Part shown: piece by piece, positions 38,088 through 46,413 of the stretch
How the letters are laid out: every line of letters begins with the position of its first letter
Numbering within the stretch: position 1 is the stretch's first letter
Assembly: GCF_000761545.1 (NCBI RefSeq)
Contig: NZ_JPMY01000006.1
Coordinates: forward strand, 62,001-126,000
DNA from: Pseudomonas sp. ML96
GTDB lineage: Bacteria; Pseudomonadota; Gammaproteobacteria; Pseudomonadales; Pseudomonadaceae
Direction of reading: 5' to 3'
DNA length: 64,000 nucleotides
Notes under the pieces: model-generated
The model's input: only the letters and a program-made list of their open reading frames with translations
Told to the model about the DNA's origin: nothing
The model's database searches: none
Made by a program: the position numbers and the translations under genes

Positions 38088-38870
38088 ATGGAATTCCTGC
38101 TCTATCTGCTGCTCGGTGCGGCGGCCGGGGTGCTGGCCGGGCTGTTCGGCGTCGGTGGCGGCATCATCATCGTGCCGGTGCTGGTGTTCAGCTTCACCGC
38201 CCAGGGCTTCGACGCCACGGTGCTGACCCACCTGGCCGTGGGCACCTCGCTGGCCACCATCATCTTCACCTCGATCAACTCGGTGCTAGAGCACCAGCGC
38301 AAGGGTGCGGTGCTGTGGCCGGTGTTCACCTGGATGGCGCTGGGCATCCTGCTCGGCGCCGCCCTCGGCTCGGTGACCGCGGCGGCCATCCAGGGCCCGC
38401 TGCTGCAGAAGATCATTGGCGTGTTCGCCATCATCATCGCCATCCAGATGGGCCTGGGTCTGAAACCCAAGGCCAGTCGCGCTGTCCCAGGCAAGCCCGG
38501 GCTGACCGGCGCGGGCGTGGTGATCGGCTGGGCCTCGGCGATCTTCGGCATCGGCGGTGGCTCGCTGACCGTGCCGTTCCTGACCTGGCGCAGCGTGCCC
38601 ATGCAGCAGGCGGTAGCGACCTCCTCGGCGTGCGGCCTGCCGATCGCCGTGGCCAGTACCCTGAGCTTCATGGTCCTGGGCTGGAACGAGGCGCACCTGC
38701 CGCAGTGGAGCCTGGGCTTCGTCTACCTGCCGGCGCTGGCCGGCATCGCCATCACCAGCATGTTCTTCGCCCGCATTGGCGCGCGCCTGGCGCACCGCCT
38801 GCCGGCCACCGTACTGAAACGACTGTTCGCCCTGCTGCTGCTTTGCGTGGGCACCAGCTTCCTGATCTAG
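38088..38870 (+). CDS. TSUP/TauE family permease
   Basis: A 260-residue inner-membrane protein with about eight helices in two repeats. MEFLLYLLLGAAAGVLAGLF then GVGGGIIIVPVLV is the first TauE/SafE repeat. IGWASAIFGIGGGSLTVPFL is the second, both with the G-x-G-G-G loop. TSUP proteins export sulfite, sulfoacetate or other organosulfur anions; the substrate is not determined. The ATG at 38088 has GGGGGA just upstream and matches the usual family start, so it is preferred to a GTG 14 codons earlier. The stop codon TAG forms the first bases of a downstream inverted-repeat element. Confidence 0.86.
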   Translation: MEFLLYLLLGAAAGVLAGLFGVGGGIIIVPVLVFSFTAQGFDATVLTHLAVGTSLATIIFTSINSVLEHQRKGAVLWPVFTWMALGILLGAALGSVTAAAIQGPLLQKIIGVFAIIIAIQMGLGLKPKASRAVPGKPGLTGAGVVIGWASAIFGIGGGSLTVPFLTWRSVPMQQAVATSSACGLPIAVASTLSFMVLGWNEAHLPQWSLGFVYLPALAGIAITSMFFARIGARLAHRLPATVLKRLFALLLLCVGTSFLI

Positions 38871-39010
38871 AACCTGTTTACGATCTGCTGCGCGTTGGCC
38901 AGGCGTCGTTAAAAACAGGCTCGGATTGCTCATTTACCACTAGTAAACTCCGCTTCCTCGCCCGTTTTTGCCTAGCCCGGCTCTAGCTCGCGAGATCGTA
39001 AGCAGGTTCT
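38869..39010. mobile_element. 142-bp inverted-repeat element abutting the lgt ribosome site
   Basis: The left end (38869-38886, AGAACCTGTTTACGATCT) and right end (38993-39010, AGATCGTAAGCAGGTTCT) are inverted repeats matching at 17 of 18 bases. Internal segments also pair: AAAAACAGGCTCGGA with the complement of TCCTCGCCCGTTTTT, three mismatches, and TTTAC with GTAAA around CACTA. It encodes nothing. It begins within the TSUP stop codon and ends at the base before the AAGGAG ribosome site of lgt. Short elements with these ends appear to be widespread in Pseudomonas, from memory. Confidence 0.72.
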
Positions 39011-39021
39011 AAGGAGTCGCA

Positions 39022-39822
39022 ATGCTGACTTACCCGCAGATTGACCCGGTGGCCCTGGCCCTGGGCCCGCTGAAGATCCACTGGTACGGCCTGATGTACC
39101 TGGTCGGCATCGGCGGCGCCTGGTTCCTCGCCAGCCGCCGGCTGAAGGACTTCGACGCCAGCTGGAGCAAGGAGAAGCTCTCCGACCTGGTGTTCTGGGT
39201 GGCCATGGGCGTGATCCTCGGCGGCCGCCTGGGTTATGCGCTGTTCTACGACCTGTCCGCCTACGTGGCCGACCCGCTGAAGATCGTCCGCGTCTGGGAA
39301 GGCGGCATGTCCTTCCATGGCGGCCTGATCGGCGTGATGCTGGCCACCTGGCTGTTCGGCCGGCGCAACGGCAAGAGCTTCTTCGAGCTGATGGACTTTA
39401 TCGCCCCGCTGGTGCCGATCGGCCTGGGCGCCGGGCGCATCGGCAACTTCATCAACTCCGAGCTGTGGGGCAAGGTCACCGACGTGCCTTGGGCCATGGT
39501 CTTCCCCAATGGCGGGCCGGACCCGCGCCACCCGTCGCAGCTGTACCAGTTCGCCCTCGAAGGCGTGGCCCTGTTCGTCATCCTCTGGGCCTACTCGCGC
39601 AAACCGCGCCCGACCATGGCGGTGTCCGGCCTGTTCGCCATCTGCTACGGCATCTTCCGTTTCATCGTCGAGTTCGTCCGCGTGCCGGACGCCCAGCTCG
39701 GCTACCTCGCCGGCGGCTGGCTGACCATGGGCCAGGTGCTCTGCGTACCGATGATTCTCGGTGGCCTCGGCCTTATGATCTACGCCTACCGCCGCCAGGC
39801 CGTTCAAGGAGCCGCGCAATGA
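39022..39822 (+). CDS. lgt: Prolipoprotein diacylglyceryl transferase
   Basis: Lgt adds diacylglycerol from phosphatidylglycerol to the lipobox cysteine of prelipoproteins in the inner membrane, the first step of lipoprotein maturation. The 266-residue protein has about seven helices. It has the motifs [13 protein letters not shown] (catalytic histidine region), [17 protein letters not shown] (Lgt signature) and [23 protein letters not shown] lies 5 bp before the ATG. The stop overlaps the thyA start (ATGA), the conserved lgt-thyA operon. Confidence 0.97.
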   Translation: MLTYPQIDPVALALGPLKIHWYGLMYLVGIGGAWFLASRRLKDFDASWSKEKLSDLVFWVAMGVILGGRLGYALFYDLSAYVADPLKIVRVWEGGMSFHGGLIGVMLATWLFGRRNGKSFFELMDFIAPLVPIGLGAGRIGNFINSELWGKVTDVPWAMVFPNGGPDPRHPSQLYQFALEGVALFVILWAYSRKPRPTMAVSGLFAICYGIFRFIVEFVRVPDAQLGYLAGGWLTMGQVLCVPMILGGLGLMIYAYRRQAVQGAAQ

Positions 39823-40613
39823 AACAGTACCTCGACCTGATGCGCCTGGTGCGCGAGACCGGCACCTTCAAGAGCGACCGTACCGGCACCGGCACCTACT
39901 CGGTGTTCGGCCACCAGATGCGCTTCAACCTGGCCGACGGCTTCCCGCTAGTGACCACCAAGAAGTGCCACCTGAAGTCCATCATTCACGAGCTGCTGTG
40001 GTTCCTCCAGGGCGACACCAACATCAAGTACCTGAAGGACAACGGCGTGCGCATCTGGGACGAGTGGGCCGACGAGAACGGCGACCTCGGCCCGGTGTAC
40101 GGCTACCAGTGGCGCAGCTGGCCGGCGCCCAATGGCGAGTCGATCGACCAGATCAGCAAGCTGATCGCGATGATCAAGAAGAATCCGGACTCGCGCCGCC
40201 TGATCGTCTCCGCCTGGAACCCGGCGCTGGTCGACGAGATGGCCCTGCCGCCATGCCACACCATGTTCCAGTTCTACGTCGCCGATGGCCGCCTGAGCTG
40301 CCAGCTGTACCAGCGCTCGGCCGACATCTTCCTCGGCGTGCCCTTCAACATCGCCAGCTACGCCCTGCTGACCCTGATGATCGCCCAGGTCTGCGGCCTG
40401 CAGCCGGGTGACTTCGTGTGGACCGGCGGCGACTGCCACCTGTACGCCAACCACATCGAGCAGACCGACCTGCAGCTGACCCGCGAGCCGCTGCCGCTGC
40501 CGACCATGAAGCTGAATCCCGAGGTGAAGGACCTGTTCGCCTTCAAATTCGAGGACTTCGAGCTGCAGAACTACCAGGCCCACCCGCACATCGCCGCGCC
40601 GGTCGCGGTGTAA
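39819..40613 (+). CDS. thyA: Thymidylate synthase
   Basis: ThyA methylates dUMP to dTMP with methylene-tetrahydrofolate, giving dihydrofolate that FolA (54790-55302) regenerates. The 264-residue protein has the same length as the E. coli enzyme. Motifs are [49 protein letters not shown], the catalytic cysteine in [13 protein letters not shown] (about 146), [20 protein letters not shown] and HLYANHIEQ. Translation is coupled to lgt. The LysR regulator begins 3 bp after the stop. Confidence 0.98.
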   Translation: MKQYLDLMRLVRETGTFKSDRTGTGTYSVFGHQMRFNLADGFPLVTTKKCHLKSIIHELLWFLQGDTNIKYLKDNGVRIWDEWADENGDLGPVYGYQWRSWPAPNGESIDQISKLIAMIKKNPDSRRLIVSAWNPALVDEMALPPCHTMFQFYVADGRLSCQLYQRSADIFLGVPFNIASYALLTLMIAQVCGLQPGDFVWTGGDCHLYANHIEQTDLQLTREPLPLPTMKLNPEVKDLFAFKFEDFELQNYQAHPHIAAPVAV

Positions 40614-40616
40614 GCC

Positions 40617-41477
40617 ATGCTGGCGGCCGAGCTCAAGGCCTTTCACATGGTCGCCCGCCTGGGCAGCATCACCCAGGCGGCGAAGAAGCTCGGCCTCAGC
40701 CAGCCCACGGTCACCACGCAGATCCGCAGCCTGGAGGCGCAGTACGGCGTCGAGCTGTTCTACCGTGGCGGCCGCCGCCTGACCCTGAGCGAGGAGGGCG
40801 CGCGCCTGCTGCCGATGGTGCAGCAACTGCTGCAGCAGGAGGCCGACATCGAGTTCTTCCTGCGCAACTGCGGCCAGCTGCAGGGCAGCCTGCGCATCGC
40901 CGCCACTGCGCCCTACTACGTGCTCGATCTGGTCAAACGCTTCCGCGAGCGCCTGCCGCAGATCCAGGTGACCCTGGAGATCGGCAACTCGCAGCAGGTG
41001 ATCGAGGCGCTGGAGGAATACCGCGTCGACCTCGCCGCCTCCTCGCAGCTGGAGCAGGACGCGCGTTTCACCCGCCTGGTGCTGGGCCAGGACCCGCTGG
41101 TGCTGGCCGTGCACAGCAGCCACCCGCTGGCAGCGCACAAGCGCCTGCACGCCTCGGCGCTGGCCGGCCACTGCCTGCTGATGCGCGAGGCCGGCTCGAC
41201 CACGCGCCTGCTCACCGAACAGATGCTGCGCGAGGCCGGCGTCGCCCCCGGCCCGTTGCTGGAGATCGGCAGCCGCGAGTCGATCCGCGAGGCGGTGCTG
41301 CGCAATATCGGCGTCAGCGTGATCGCTCGCCATGAGGTGCCGGACAACCCCGAGCTGCGGGTGATCGAGCTGGACGATGCGCCGCTGATCCCGGAATACC
41401 TCTACTGCCTCAAGGAGCGCCGCGGCGCACGCCTGCCGGCGGCCTTCCTGGCCCTGGCCCGCGAGCAGGCCGAGTAA
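40617..41477 (+). CDS. LysR regulator of the aminoethylphosphonate cluster
   Basis: A 286-residue LysR-type regulator. The winged helix-turn-helix is AAELKAFHMVARLGSITQAA followed by KKLGLSQPTVTTQIRSLEAQ. The effector domain starts near residue 90 (GSLRIAATAPYYVLDLVKRF). It fits the LysR group tied to phosphonate catabolism (TIGR03339, PhnR type). The gene lies 3 bp behind thyA but is separated by a terminator from the transporter genes it probably controls. Whether it activates or represses, and whether AEP or another phosphonate is its ligand, is not visible. Confidence 0.87.
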   Translation: MLAAELKAFHMVARLGSITQAAKKLGLSQPTVTTQIRSLEAQYGVELFYRGGRRLTLSEEGARLLPMVQQLLQQEADIEFFLRNCGQLQGSLRIAATAPYYVLDLVKRFRERLPQIQVTLEIGNSQQVIEALEEYRVDLAASSQLEQDARFTRLVLGQDPLVLAVHSSHPLAAHKRLHASALAGHCLLMREAGSTTRLLTEQMLREAGVAPGPLLEIGSRESIREAVLRNIGVSVIARHEVPDNPELRVIELDDAPLIPEYLYCLKERRGARLPAAFLALAREQAE

Positions 41478-41491
41478 TTTCATACCCAAAT

Positions 41492-41518
41492 CCGCCGATG
41501 CCACTATCGGCGGCTTTT
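41492..41518 (+). terminator. Rho-independent terminator after the LysR gene
   Basis: CCGCCGAT at 41492-41499 pairs perfectly with ATCGGCGG at 41506-41513 across the loop gccact, followed by cTTTTgc. It separates the thyA-LysR unit from the phosphonate transporter genes, so these need their own promoter. Confidence 0.75.
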
Positions 41519-41530
41519 GCCCAACTGCCA

Positions 41531-41583
41531 TAAAGCTTTAGCACTGCGCGCGCAGCATGAGCCTCGTTCGATTCACAACGAGG
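41531..41583 (+). promoter_or_regulatory. Palindromes before the phosphonate transporter operon
   Basis: TAAAGCTTTA at 41531-41540 is a perfect 10-bp palindrome. CCTCGTT at 41562-41568 and AACGAGG at 41577-41583 form a 7-bp inverted repeat with 8 bp between arms, ending 7 bp before the ATPase ATG. Both lie in the only non-coding space between the terminator and the operon, so they are the natural candidates for a LysR operator and a leader structure. Confidence 0.4.
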
Positions 41584-41590
41584 TTCTGCC

Positions 41591-42631
41591 ATGGCCACCG
41601 TCGACCTGCAGCTGCGCGATATCCACAAGGGCTTCGGCGCCTTCAAGGCGCTGGATGGCGTGTCGCTGGACATCGCCGCCGGCGAGCTGGTCTGTCTGCT
41701 CGGCCCGTCCGGCTGTGGCAAGACCACCCTGCTGCGCTGCATCGCCGGCCTGGAACGCCAGGACGGCGGCGCCATCCGCTTCGCCGGGCGCGATGTCTCC
41801 GAGCTGCCGCCGCAGGCGCGCGACTACGGCATCCTGTTCCAGTCCTACGCGCTGTTCCCCAACCTGACGGTGGCGCAGAACGTCGCCTACGGCCTGGCCG
41901 GCCAGGGTCGCGAGGCGATCCGCGCACGGGTCAACGAAATGCTCGAACTGGTCGGCCTGGCCGGCAGCGAGCAGAAATACCCGGCGCAGCTCTCCGGCGG
42001 CCAGCAGCAGCGCGTGGCGCTGGCCCGCGCCCTGGCGCCGAGCCCGTCGCTGCTGCTGCTCGACGAGCCGATGTCGGCCCTCGACGCCCGCGTGCGTGAG
42101 CATCTGTGCGGCGAGCTGCGCGCTCTGCAGCGCCAGCTCGGCATCACCACCCTGATGGTCACCCACAACCAGGACGAGGCCATGCTGATGGCCGACCGCA
42201 TCGCCGTGATGAACCACGGCCGCGTTGAGCAGTACGCCTCGCCCCAGGACATCTACCGCGCGCCGGCCACGCCCTTCGTCGCCGAGTTCGTCGGCCAGGG
42301 CAACTGGCTGCCGTTCGAGCGTGACGGCGAGCACGCCCGCGTCGGTGATCTCAGCCTGCGCCTGCACAGCGCCCAACCCGCCGAGCGCGGCCGCCTGTTC
42401 TGCCGCCCCGAGGCGGTGGTGATCAACCCGCCGGTGCACGAGGACAACCTGTTCCCGGCGCAGATGCGCGAGATCACCTTCCTCGGCAACCGCTGCCGCC
42501 TGAGCTTCGAACTCGACGCGCTGCCGGGCCATGCCCTGCTCGCCGAGCTGGCGCCGGAATCCATGCCGCGCCTGAGTGGCGCCGAGATCTGGGTGGCGCT
42601 GCCGCCGCGTAGCCTGCAGGTGTTCGCCTGA
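41591..42631 (+). CDS. 2-Aminoethylphosphonate ABC transporter, ATP-binding subunit
   Basis: A 346-residue importer ATPase. Walker A GPSGCGKT is at 38-45, Q-loop [13 protein letters not shown] near 90, signature [16 protein letters not shown] near 138, Walker [16 protein letters not shown] near 158 and H-loop VTHNQDEAM. The C-terminal 100 residues form a TOBE domain ([13 protein letters not shown]). Neighbours (a fused permease, PhnX and a binding protein) place it in the AEP uptake group (TIGR03258, PhnT/AepV type). Its TGA stop overlaps the permease ATG by one base. Confidence 0.92.
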   Translation: MATVDLQLRDIHKGFGAFKALDGVSLDIAAGELVCLLGPSGCGKTTLLRCIAGLERQDGGAIRFAGRDVSELPPQARDYGILFQSYALFPNLTVAQNVAYGLAGQGREAIRARVNEMLELVGLAGSEQKYPAQLSGGQQQRVALARALAPSPSLLLLDEPMSALDARVREHLCGELRALQRQLGITTLMVTHNQDEAMLMADRIAVMNHGRVEQYASPQDIYRAPATPFVAEFVGQGNWLPFERDGEHARVGDLSLRLHSAQPAERGRLFCRPEAVVINPPVHEDNLFPAQMREITFLGNRCRLSFELDALPGHALLAELAPESMPRLSGAEIWVALPPRSLQVFA

Positions 42632-44343
42632 TGCAGCAGGTCGCCGTTCTGCACAAACCCCAGCCGCTCGCCCGGCGCTGGCCGGCCGACCTGGCCGACC
42701 GCCTGTTCGTGCGTGGCGGCCAGTGGTTGCTGCTGGCGCTACTCCTGCTCGGCGTGCTGCTGCCGCTGCTGGCCATGCTCTGGCGCGGCCTGGCCGGCGA
42801 TCCGGGGCAGGGTGGCGGGCTGCTTGCTGCGCGCGAGCTGGTGGCCAGCGCCAACTTCCGCTGGCTGCTCGGCAACAGCCTGAAGAGCGCCCTGGCCGTG
42901 GTACTGATCGTCGTACCGCTGGCCTATGCCTTCGCCTATGCCCTGCAGCGCACCTGTGTGCCGGGCAAGGGGTTGTGGCGCGGCATCTCGCTGCTGCCGC
43001 TGCTGGCGCCGTCGATGCTGCCGGGCATCGCGCTGATCTACCTGTTCGGCAACCAGGGCGTGCTGCGCCACCTGCTGACGGACAACGTTTACGGCTTCTG
43101 GGGCATTGTTCTCGGCCAGGTCATCTACACCTTCCCGCATGCGCTGATGGTGCTGCTCAGCGCCCTGGCCCTGGCCGATGCGCGGCTGTTCGACGCTGCC
43201 TCGAGTATGGGTGCCTCGCCTTGGCGCGCATTCCGCAGCATCACCTGGCCGGGCAGCCGCCAGGGCGTGTTCGCCGCCGCCTGCCTGGTATTCACCCTGT
43301 GCGTCACCGACTTCGGCGTGCCGGTGGTGGTTGGCGGCGACTACCAGGTGCTGGCCTTGGAGGCCTACAAGGCGGTGGTCGGCCAGCAGCAGTTTGGTCG
43401 CGGCGCGCTGATCGGCCTGTTCCTGCTGCTGCCGGCGCTGCTCAGCTTCGCCGTCGACCTCTGGCTGCGCCGCCGCCAGCGCGACGCCATGGGCGGCCGC
43501 GCGCAGGTCTATCACCCGCAGCCCAGCCGCGGCCGCGATGGCGCCTTCCTGCTGCTGGTGCTGCTGGTCAGCGCCTGCCTGCTCGGCGTGTTCGGCATGG
43601 CGGTGTACTCGTCGCTGGTCAAGTTCTGGCCGTACGACCTGTCGCTGTCGCTGGACAACTACGCCTTCTCCGAGCTGCCCGGCGGCTGGCTGGCCTACCG
43701 CAACAGCCTGCTGCTGGCGACCTGCTGCGCGCTGTTCGGCGGCGTGCTGATCTTCCTCGGCAGCTACCTGCTGGAAAAGACCCGGCAGAGCCCGCTGACC
43801 CAGCTGCTGCGCCTGCTGTGCTTCATTCCCATGGCGGTGCCCGGCCTGGTCCTCGGTCTCGGCTACGTCTTCTTCTTCAACCTGCCGGCCAACCCGCTGC
43901 ACGGCCTGTACGGCAGCCTGACCCTGCTGGTGATCTGCACCGTGGCGCACTTCCTGACCACCGCGCAGATGACCGCCAGCGCCGCCCTGCGCCAGCTCGA
44001 TGGCGAGTTCGAGGCCGCTGCGCTGTCGCTGAAGGTGCCGCTGCTGCGTCACTTCCTGCGCGTGACCCTGCCGATCTGCCTGCCGGCGCTGCTCGACATC
44101 GTCCGCTACCTGTTCGTCTCGGCGATGACCACGGTGTCGGCGGTGATCTTCCTCTACAGCCCGGACAGCCTGCTGGCCGCCATCGCCGTGCTGAACATGG
44201 ACGACGCCGGCAACGTCGGCGGCGCCGCCGCCATGTCCACCCTGATCCTGCTCACTTCCGCCGCTGTCTCGCTGCTGCTGGCCGGGGCCTCGCGCGGCCT
44301 GCTGCGCCGCTCCCAGGCCTGGCGCGCGGCGCCCGGCCACTGA
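42631..44343 (+). CDS. 2-Aminoethylphosphonate ABC transporter, fused double permease
   Basis: A 570-residue inner-membrane protein that is two BPD_transp_1 permeases in one chain, about 12 helices. The first half has the coupling-loop pattern [20 protein letters not shown], followed by PGSRQG. The second has [20 protein letters not shown], followed by LPICLPA, each an EAA-like motif that contacts the ATPase. Fused permeases of this length are typical of the AEP importer family TIGR03262 (PhnU2/AepW type), which works as a monomer where other importers use two chains. phnX follows 19 bp later. Confidence 0.92.
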   Translation: MQQVAVLHKPQPLARRWPADLADRLFVRGGQWLLLALLLLGVLLPLLAMLWRGLAGDPGQGGGLLAARELVASANFRWLLGNSLKSALAVVLIVVPLAYAFAYALQRTCVPGKGLWRGISLLPLLAPSMLPGIALIYLFGNQGVLRHLLTDNVYGFWGIVLGQVIYTFPHALMVLLSALALADARLFDAASSMGASPWRAFRSITWPGSRQGVFAAACLVFTLCVTDFGVPVVVGGDYQVLALEAYKAVVGQQQFGRGALIGLFLLLPALLSFAVDLWLRRRQRDAMGGRAQVYHPQPSRGRDGAFLLLVLLVSACLLGVFGMAVYSSLVKFWPYDLSLSLDNYAFSELPGGWLAYRNSLLLATCCALFGGVLIFLGSYLLEKTRQSPLTQLLRLLCFIPMAVPGLVLGLGYVFFFNLPANPLHGLYGSLTLLVICTVAHFLTTAQMTASAALRQLDGEFEAAALSLKVPLLRHFLRVTLPICLPALLDIVRYLFVSAMTTVSAVIFLYSPDSLLAAIAVLNMDDAGNVGGAAAMSTLILLTSAAVSLLLAGASRGLLRRSQAWRAAPGH

Positions 44344-44362
44344 TCCCTCTCGGAGACCTGCC

Positions 44363-45190
44363 ATGCACTACCAAGCTCCCACCCGCCTCAGCGCCGCCAT
44401 CCTCGACTGGGCCGGCACCGTGGTCGACTTCGGCTCCTTCGCGCCGACGCGCATCTTCGTCGAGGCCTTCGCCCAGTTCGATATCGAGCTGAGCCTGGAC
44501 GAGGCGCGCGGCCCGATGGGCATGGGCAAGTGGGACCACATCCGCACCCTCTGCGATCAGCCGGCCGTGGCCGAGCGCTACCAGCGCCGCTTCGGTCGCG
44601 CGCCGACGGACGCCGACGTCACCGCCATCTACGAGCGCTTCATGCCGCTGCAGATCGCCAAGGTCGGCGAGCATTCGGCGCTGATCCCGGGTGCGCTAGA
44701 AACCATCGCCGCCCTGCGCGAGCGCGGCCTGCGCATCGGCAGCTGCTCCGGCTACCCGCTGGCGGTGATGGGCAAGGTGGTCGAGCTGGCCGCCGCCAAG
44801 GGCTACAGCCCGGATCACGTGGTCGCTACCGACGAGGTGCCCAAGGGCCGGCCGAGCCCGGCCCAGGCGCTGGCCAACGTCATCGCCCTGGGCCTCGACG
44901 ACGTCGCCGCCTGCGTCAAGGTCGACGACACCGAGCCGGGCATCCTCGAAGGCCGCGCCGCCGGCATGTGGACCGTGGCCCTGCGCTTCTCCGGCAACTT
45001 CTTGGGCCTGACCTGGGACGAGTACCAGGCGCTGCCGGCCGAACGCCGCACCGCCGAGCGCACGCGCATCGACGGCCTGTTCGCCGGCAGCCGCCCGCAC
45101 TACCTGATCGACACCATCGCCGAGCTGCCTGCGGTGATCGACCACATCAACGCACGCTTGGCCCGTGGCGAAAGCCCGCAGGCCTGCTGA
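44363..45190 (+). CDS. phnX: Phosphonoacetaldehyde hydrolase (phosphonatase)
   Basis: PhnX cleaves the carbon-phosphorus bond of phosphonoacetaldehyde, giving acetaldehyde and phosphate. The 275-residue HAD protein has the nucleophile Asp15 in [18 protein letters not shown]. In the cap domain, Lys56 in [15 protein letters not shown] forms the Schiff base with substrate. Downstream motifs are [36 protein letters not shown] and [20 protein letters not shown], where the acidic pair binds magnesium. It is in the middle of the transporter operon. The usual partner phnW, which makes its substrate, is absent. Confidence 0.97.
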   Translation: MHYQAPTRLSAAILDWAGTVVDFGSFAPTRIFVEAFAQFDIELSLDEARGPMGMGKWDHIRTLCDQPAVAERYQRRFGRAPTDADVTAIYERFMPLQIAKVGEHSALIPGALETIAALRERGLRIGSCSGYPLAVMGKVVELAAAKGYSPDHVVATDEVPKGRPSPAQALANVIALGLDDVAACVKVDDTEPGILEGRAAGMWTVALRFSGNFLGLTWDEYQALPAERRTAERTRIDGLFAGSRPHYLIDTIAELPAVIDHINARLARGESPQAC

Positions 45191-45234
45191 AACAGACAAC
45201 CAACGCCAACAGCCTCACCACTAGGAGCTTCACC

Positions 45235-46254
45235 ATGTTCAAACGCACCGCTATGGCCGCCGGCCTGCTCGCCGCCTGCGCCCTGCAGGCCCAGGCCAAC
45301 ACCGAGCTGACTGTCTACACCGCGCTGGAAGTCGAGCAGCTCAAGCCCTACCAGGAAGCGTTCGAGAAGCAGAACCCGGACATCAGCATCAAGTGGGTGC
45401 GCGACTCCACCGGCATCGTCACCGCCAAGCTGCTGGCCGAGAAGGATCGCCCGCAGGCCGACGTGGTCTGGGGCCTGGCCGGTTCCAGCCTGGCCATCCT
45501 CAAGCAGCAGGACATGCTGGTGCCCTACGCCCCGGCCAACCTGGACAAGATCGGTGCCAACTACCGTGACGCCGCCAACCCGCCGGCCTGGGTCGGCATG
45601 GACGTGTGGGCCGCGACCATCTGCTTCAACACCATCGAGGCCGAGAAGCAGGGCCTGCCCAAGCCGACCAAATGGGAAGACCTGACCAACCCGGTGTACA
45701 AGGACAAGATCGTCATGCCCAACCCGGCGTCCTCCGGCACCGGCTACCTGGACGTCAGCGCCTGGCTGCAGACCTTCGGCGAAGATGGCGGCTGGGCCTA
45801 CATGGACAAACTGCACGCCAACATCGGCCAGTACACCCACTCCGGCTCCAAGCCATGCAAGCTGGCCGCCGCCGGCGAATTCCCCATCGGCATCTCCTTC
45901 GAGTACCCGGCCGTGCAGCTCAAGCGCAAGGGCGCGCCGCTGGACATCGTGCTGCCCAAGGAAGGCCTGGGCTGGGAGATCGAGGCCACCGGCATCGTCA
46001 AAGGCACCGACCAACTGGCAGCGGCGCAGAAGCTCGCCGACTTCGCCGCCAGCCGTGAGGCCATGGACCTGTACAAGGCCAACTTCGCCGTACTGGCCCA
46101 GCCGGGCATCGCCGAGCCGTTCCAGGAACTGCCGGCCGACTACGAGCAGCGCCTGATCAAGAACGACTTCGCCTGGGCCTCGGAGAACCGCGACAAGATC
46201 CTCGCCGAATGGCGCAAGCGTTACGACGGTAAGTCCGAGCCGGTCGCCCAGTAA
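45235..46254 (+). CDS. 2-Aminoethylphosphonate-binding periplasmic protein
   Basis: A 339-residue binding protein. The signal peptide is MFKRTAMAAGLLAACALQAQA, with mature start NTELTVYTALEVEQLKPYQE. It belongs to the iron/thiamine/phosphonate-like SBP_bac_6/11 cluster, with KWVRDSTGIVTAKLLAEKDR, ADVVWGLAGSSLAILKQQDM, MPNPASSGTGYLDVSAWLQT and FEYPAVQLKRKG. This fits the AEP-binding family TIGR03261 (PhnS/AepX type). TAGGAG precedes the ATG. Being downstream of phnX with a 44-bp gap is a normal order for such operons. Confidence 0.92.
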   Translation: MFKRTAMAAGLLAACALQAQANTELTVYTALEVEQLKPYQEAFEKQNPDISIKWVRDSTGIVTAKLLAEKDRPQADVVWGLAGSSLAILKQQDMLVPYAPANLDKIGANYRDAANPPAWVGMDVWAATICFNTIEAEKQGLPKPTKWEDLTNPVYKDKIVMPNPASSGTGYLDVSAWLQTFGEDGGWAYMDKLHANIGQYTHSGSKPCKLAAAGEFPIGISFEYPAVQLKRKGAPLDIVLPKEGLGWEIEATGIVKGTDQLAAAQKLADFAASREAMDLYKANFAVLAQPGIAEPFQELPADYEQRLIKNDFAWASENRDKILAEWRKRYDGKSEPVAQ

Positions 46255-46264
46255 GCCCGCGCCA

Positions 46265-46377
46265 CCCCTCTCCCGACGGGAGAGGGGGCGGGGCGGCCCG
46301 CGTAGGGGTGAGGGTTTTCGGGCAGCTGCGAGTCGCCTATCAGCCCCTCACCCCATCCATCTCCCAGGGGGAGAGGG
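46265..46377. repeat. CTCTCCC/GTGAGGG palindromic intergenic repeat
   Basis: CCCCTCTCCC (46265-46274) pairs with GGGAGAGGGG (46278-46287). GGGGTGAGGG (46305-46314) pairs with CCCTCACCCC (46345-46354). TCTCCC (46360-46365) pairs with GGGAGA (46369-46374). The whole fits the common proteobacterial intergenic repeat built from CCCTCTCCC and CCCTCACCCC blocks. It separates the binding-protein gene from the FAD oxidoreductase gene in the same operon, where it could stabilise or end the upstream mRNA. Confidence 0.7.
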
Positions 46378-46413
46378 AGCCAAGCAATCCATAGAATTTT
46401 CAGGAGTTTCCCC

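Noticed and set aside
42739..44364. A 541-codon minus-strand open frame
   Set aside because: It is antisense to the fused permease; its Gln/Ala/Gly-rich product shows no membrane or enzyme motif.
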